A program made the position numbers and the translations under genes. A model generated the notes under the pieces. It was not told the origin of the DNA, made no database searches, and saw only the letters and a list, made by a program, of their open reading frames with translations. Positions 61,258 through 64,000 of a stretch of 64,000 nt of DNA are shown here, piece after piece (position 1 is the first letter of the stretch; each line of letters starts with the position of its first letter). This DNA is from Lachnospiraceae bacterium (GTDB lineage: Bacteria; Bacillota; Clostridia; Lachnospirales; Lachnospiraceae): positions 1 through 64,000 of the forward strand of contig JAAVZI010000036.1 in the NCBI GenBank assembly GCA_022791575.1. Reading direction: 5' to 3'.

Positions 61258-61722
61258 ATGAAATTATTAATTCAACGGGTAACCCAAGCCAGCGTCGCGC
61301 TGAAAGAAAATTCTGCATCTTCGGTATCTGGACAGCCTGAAATGATCGGAAAAATTAATAAAGGATTTCTGGTTCTTTTAGGTGTTGGACAAGAAGATAC
61401 AAAAGAAGATGCAGATCGTCTTGTAAAGAAAATGCTCCAGCTGCGGATTTTTGAAGACGAGCAAGGAAAAACCAATCGTTCCATCCAAGATGTTCAGGGC
61501 GAATTATTGATTGTTTCACAGTTTACTTTATACGCAGACTGCCGTAAAGGAAACCGGCCCAGTTTTATTAATGCAGCTAAACCCGAAACTGCCAATGAAT
61601 TATATCAATATTTTATAGAAAAATGCAGAGAGACTATTTCTAAAGTTGAAACGGGAAGCTTTGGTGCAGGAATGGAAGTTTCTTTGATCAATGATGGACC
61701 ATTTACCATTATGTTAGAATGA
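61258..61722 (+). CDS. dtd: D-aminoacyl-tRNA deacylase
   Basis: 154 residues. [14 protein letters not shown] start, the [17 protein letters not shown] motif with catalytic Thr, and [20 protein letters not shown] (cross-subunit GP motif, here GPF). Removes D-amino acids and glycine from mischarged tRNAs. There is a short insert ([11 protein letters not shown]) in the first hairpin. The TGA stop lies inside the truncated repeat element E3. Confidence 0.96.
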   Translation: MKLLIQRVTQASVALKENSASSVSGQPEMIGKINKGFLVLLGVGQEDTKEDADRLVKKMLQLRIFEDEQGKTNRSIQDVQGELLIVSQFTLYADCRKGNRPSFINAAKPETANELYQYFIEKCRETISKVETGSFGAGMEVSLINDGPFTIMLE

Positions 61723-61803
61723 GGAGGGACCCACGAAGTGGGAGGACTCCTGGTGTCAGTATTGGATTCATATCACGTCGCAAAATCCGAGTTTTACGAC
61801 GTT
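61722..61803 (+). repeat. Truncated palindromic repeat element, copy E3
   Basis: GAGGAGGGACCCACGAAGTG and the rest of the central hairpin of E1/E2 (GGGAGGACTCC, then CTGGTGTCAGTATTGGATTC), without the outer arms or 15-bp units. It is followed by its own small inverted repeat CGTCGCAAAA/TTTTACGACG (61776-61803). It directly abuts the dtd stop and fills the gap to the recombinase gene. Confidence 0.75.
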
Positions 61804-61822
61804 GAAGAAAGGAAATAAACCT

Positions 61823-62884
61823 ATGCAGGAAAAAACATATAAAGAATTAAACGATCTGGAGAACATCCGCAAGCTGCGCGAAGTATTAAAGTCTTTGCCA
61901 GCATTTTTAAAAACCTATTTCCGTTCCCTGGAAACAACAAAAAGTACACGGACCCGTCTGTCTTATGCATATGACTTAAGCATCTTTTTTGAGTTTCTAC
62001 GGCAGAACAATCCGCAATTTGCCAAACAGGAACCTGCCTCCATGAAAATTCCGGCGGATATACTAGATGGACTGACTAAGATTGATATCGAAGAATATAT
62101 GTCTTTCTTACAGGAATATCAGAATAAAGATGGAAAAAATCGCTCTAATAAAGATTCTGGAATTCTTCGTAAAATGGCTGCACTGCGCTCTATGTATCAC
62201 TATTATTATATTAATGAAGATATTAAAAATAATGCACCGGCTCAGATTGTAATTCCGAAAAAGCATACCAAAAACATTATCCGGTTGGATGTGGACGAAG
62301 TTGCCGATATGATTGATTATGTAGAGTCAGGCGAAAAATTAACCGCCGCTCAGCGAAGAACCCATGAAAAGACTAAATTAAGAGATACTGCCATAGTGAC
62401 TCTGCTGTTAGGCACCGGTATTCGTGTATCGGAATGTGTAGGATTGGATTTATCTGATGTTGACTTTCGAAATAATCGGATTCGTATTATACGAAAAGGT
62501 GGAAACGAAGATATCGTTTACTTTGGAGATGAAGTTGAGGATGCATTAAAAGCCTACATCAATCTGGACCGCAATCAGATCGAACCTCTCGAAGAACACA
62601 GACAGGCACTCTTCATCTCTTTAAAGAAACAGCGTATGTCCGTGCGTTCTGTAGAGCGTATGGTGAAAAAGTATGCCAGCCAGGTCACGACTGTGAAAAA
62701 GATAACCCCCCATAAACTCCGCAGTACTTATGGAACTAACCTCTATAATGAAACAGGTGATATCTATCTGGTTGCTGAAGTTCTGGGACATAAAGATGTC
62801 AATACAACCCAAAAGCATTATGCAGCCTCCTCCGAAGACCGAAAACGCAGAGCCGCTTCGATTGTCAGACTAAGAGAAGAATAA
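61823..62884 (+). CDS. Tyrosine recombinase, XerC/XerD type
   Basis: 353 residues from ATG 61823 behind AGAAAGGA (an upstream in-frame TTG at 61802 lies in the repeat). SAM-like core-binding domain at the N-terminus (TRTRLSYAYDLSIFFEFLRQ), catalytic domain with Arg201 (LLGTGIRVSECVGLDLSDVD), Lys in RIIRKGGNEDIVYF, His297 and Arg300 (TPHKLRSTYGT), His323 (LGHKDVNTTQKHY) and Tyr333. All catalytic residues are kept. Slightly longer than standard Xer (~300). No attachment sites, excisionase or phage genes are near, so a chromosomal Xer-like role is more likely than an integrase. Confidence 0.92.
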   Translation: MQEKTYKELNDLENIRKLREVLKSLPAFLKTYFRSLETTKSTRTRLSYAYDLSIFFEFLRQNNPQFAKQEPASMKIPADILDGLTKIDIEEYMSFLQEYQNKDGKNRSNKDSGILRKMAALRSMYHYYYINEDIKNNAPAQIVIPKKHTKNIIRLDVDEVADMIDYVESGEKLTAAQRRTHEKTKLRDTAIVTLLLGTGIRVSECVGLDLSDVDFRNNRIRIIRKGGNEDIVYFGDEVEDALKAYINLDRNQIEPLEEHRQALFISLKKQRMSVRSVERMVKKYASQVTTVKKITPHKLRSTYGTNLYNETGDIYLVAEVLGHKDVNTTQKHYAASSEDRKRRAASIVRLREE

Positions 62885-62919
62885 TTAATATCCTAATTAT
62901 CAAAATCTCAATTCAATCA

Positions 62920-62978
62920 GAAAACTGTTTATGAAACCAAAACGGCATTTAGGTTCGTTTAGCTTCATAAACAGTTTC
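62920..62978. terminator. Long hairpin between convergent recombinase and kinase-like genes
   Basis: AAACTGTTTATGAA (62922-62935) pairs exactly with TTCATAAACAGTTT (62964-62977); an inner AAACG/CGTTT stem extends it. Probably a bidirectional terminator. Confidence 0.65.
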
Positions 62979-63030
62979 TATTCATAAGTATTCTGCTATA
63001 GTTTTCTTTTCATAAAAATCTATCATTCTA

Positions 63031-63663
63031 CTACTGTCTATTTTTTGCTTTCAACTCTCCGAATTGAATGAGGATATCTACTGCCCCATCTGTTCCCACC
63101 TGCGTACTATCAATACAAATGTGATAGCTGTGAACATCGCCCCACTTCTTATTCGAATAGTAATTATAATAACTTGCACGACGCTTATCCGTTTTTACTA
63201 CAGTATCAGTCGCCTTAGACAGAGACATATTATATAATTTGGAAATCCGTTTGGCACGTGTTTCCAAGTCTGCAAGAATAAATGCATTTACACAATTATC
63301 AAATTCCTCTAACGCATAATCTGCACAACGCCCTACGATCACGCATGGTCCTTCAGAAGCTAGTTTTTTAATGGTATCAAACTGTGCGAGAAATACTTTA
63401 TGATTAATGGGAATATCCATATAAGGTGATGAAGAATAGCCCATAGAATATGTATCCATAACTAATGAATACAGAAAACTATTTGTAGGTTTTTCATCAT
63501 GATTTTCAAATAATTCTTGACAAAGTCCGCTTTCTTTAGAAGCACGTTCCAGCAGTTCTCTATCATAACATTTTATACCAAGTTTTTCTGCCAGTTTCAT
63601 ACCAATTTCTTTTCCGCCGCTGCCATATTGGCGTCCAATTGTATAAATCATATTTTTTGCCAT
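63031..63663 (-). CDS. Cytidylate-kinase-like family protein
   Basis: 210 residues. P-loop start MIYTIGRQYGSGGKEIGMKLAEKLGIKCYDRELLERAS, then VFLAQFDTIKKLASEGPCVIVGRCADYAL, FILADLETRAKRI, and DKRRASYYNYYSNKKWGDVHSYHICIDS. This is the AAK/cytidylate-kinase-like family common in Clostridia, distinct from Cmk itself, which has a different NMP domain. The substrate is not established; a nucleoside or small-molecule kinase is likely. AAAGGAGAG ribosome site. Confidence 0.9.
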   Translation of the reverse strand: MAKNMIYTIGRQYGSGGKEIGMKLAEKLGIKCYDRELLERASKESGLCQELFENHDEKPTNSFLYSLVMDTYSMGYSSSPYMDIPINHKVFLAQFDTIKKLASEGPCVIVGRCADYALEEFDNCVNAFILADLETRAKRISKLYNMSLSKATDTVVKTDKRRASYYNYYSNKKWGDVHSYHICIDSTQVGTDGAVDILIQFGELKAKNRQ

Positions 63664-63710
63664 AAAAACTCTCCTTTCTCTATATCAAATATCTAGTGTA
63701 CTGACACATT

Positions 63711-63745
63711 TGTGAAACTCGTCGCCTTGAATACAACTTTCACAC
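63711..63745 (+). repeat. Short palindromic module A, right end
   Basis: TGTGAAACTCGTCGCCTTGA then ATACAACTTTCACACG, close to 672-710. The bases just before it, TACTGACAC, also occur in E1, hinting that it is a deletion derivative of the composite element. It lies upstream of the cytidylate-kinase-like gene; the rest of the 63664-63865 gap is AT-rich with no ORF that I can support. Confidence 0.7.
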
Positions 63746-63865
63746 GCACCTATACTCTATAAAATAAAAGATTAATTATTTTATACATTATAACATATTT
63801 CTGTTAAAAATACTACAATTATTCAAAAAACAGACCCATATTTTTATACTATTTGTCCAATTATA

Positions 63866-64000
63866 TTATGAATTAGCTCTTAATTTTAGCAAAAGCTTCT
63901 GAAAATATTCTGGTAAGGGAGCCTCAAATTCCATATACTCTTTTGTTTTAGGATGGATAAATCCAAAAACGGAAGCATGTAAGGTCTGTCCCTCCAGCCG
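63866..64000 (-). CDS. RluD-type pseudouridine synthase, C-terminal 44 codons (cut by window edge)
   Basis: The minus-strand frame ends at a TAA (complement of 63866-63868) and reads LEGQTLHASVFGFIHPKTKE, then YMEFEAPLPEYFQKLLLKLR. This is the typical C-terminus of RluD-like synthases (LHAxxLGFxHPxTxExMxFEAPLPEYF). The catalytic domain lies beyond the window. It would be a third RluA-family paralogue in this region and the one most like RluD (helix 69 of 23S rRNA). Confidence 0.85.
   Translation of the reverse strand, partial: RLEGQTLHASVFGFIHPKTKEYMEFEAPLPEYFQKLLLKLRANS

Noticed and set aside
61823-62884. Integrase marking an integrated mobile element
   Set aside because: No attachment-site duplications, excisionase, relaxase or phage genes nearby; neighbours are core genes. 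A chromosomal Xer-like recombinase fits better.
1-64000. tRNA or rRNA genes
   Set aside because: All intergenic gaps were read for GTTCRANNC-type T-loops with CCA-type acceptor ends and rRNA landmarks; none was found.

Overview
The window looks like a chromosomal segment of a low-to-mid GC Gram-positive anaerobe of the class Clostridia, most likely a Lachnospiraceae gut species. The reasons are strong AGGAGG-type ribosome sites with frequent TTG/GTG starts, SpoVB, a HisZ plus short-HisG pair, the paired B12/radical-SAM genes next to RNase G, a GAAC-N4-GTTC type LexA operator, and AT-rich consensus sigma-A promoters. I see no rRNA, tRNA, CRISPR array, prophage or intact insertion sequence. The species cannot be named from the sequence alone.

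Layout. 1-0.9 kb: gene-free repeat region with a perfect 131-bp direct repeat and copies of a palindromic repeat family that recurs at 14.4, 24.8, 61.7 and 63.7 kb. 0.9-8.4 kb: a six-gene exporter operon (three adaptor lipoproteins, one FtsX-like permease, two ATPases, the second with an AbrB-like tail). 8.4-14.4 kb: RluA synthase, a GH13 homologue lacking its catalytic residues, TraX-like membrane protein, a sirtuin with a degenerate NAD pocket, a GlcG/UPF0303 protein and a beta-propeller lactonase. 14.7-20.8 kb: chorismate synthase (minus), a large cyclic-nucleotide-domain protein, tgt, yajC, DUF1294 and HD proteins. 21-26.4 kb: gap-pgk-tpiA-(unknown)-gpmI, the trunk of lower glycolysis. 26.6-32.3 kb: a VanRS-like two-component pair, C39 peptidase, SpoVB flippase (minus), cysteine desulfurase. 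32.3-34.3 kb: a small accessory patch with an Rpn-family nuclease, an unknown coiled-coil protein and a gene remnant. 34.3-38.6 kb: coiled-coil protein, acpS, nnr, alr, and a MazF toxin without a visible antitoxin.

38.6-44 kb: AEC transporter, MraY-type transferase, SDR, unknown membrane proteins, RecU and a second RluA synthase. 44-50.6 kb: hisZ-hisG-hisD-hisB, a MATE exporter, and a HisIE carrying an extra N-terminal HisA/HisF-like domain; hisH, hisA, hisF and hisC are not in the window. 50.7-55.9 kb: small membrane protein, DMT permease, the B12/radical-SAM pair and RNase G. 56-58.2 kb: NatAB-like ABC transporter. 58.3-59.7 kb: divergent lexA and a YneA-like LysM protein that share an unusually dense array of LexA boxes with 13-bp phasing. 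59.9-64 kb: AI-2E transporter, dtd, a XerC/D-type recombinase, a cytidylate-kinase-like protein (minus) and the 3' end of an RluD-type gene (minus).

Most of this is core metabolism and cell-envelope biology. The least explained material is the dispersed palindromic repeat family, whose outer arms differ between copies yet stay self-complementary, together with several enzyme homologues that have visibly lost catalytic or cofactor residues.
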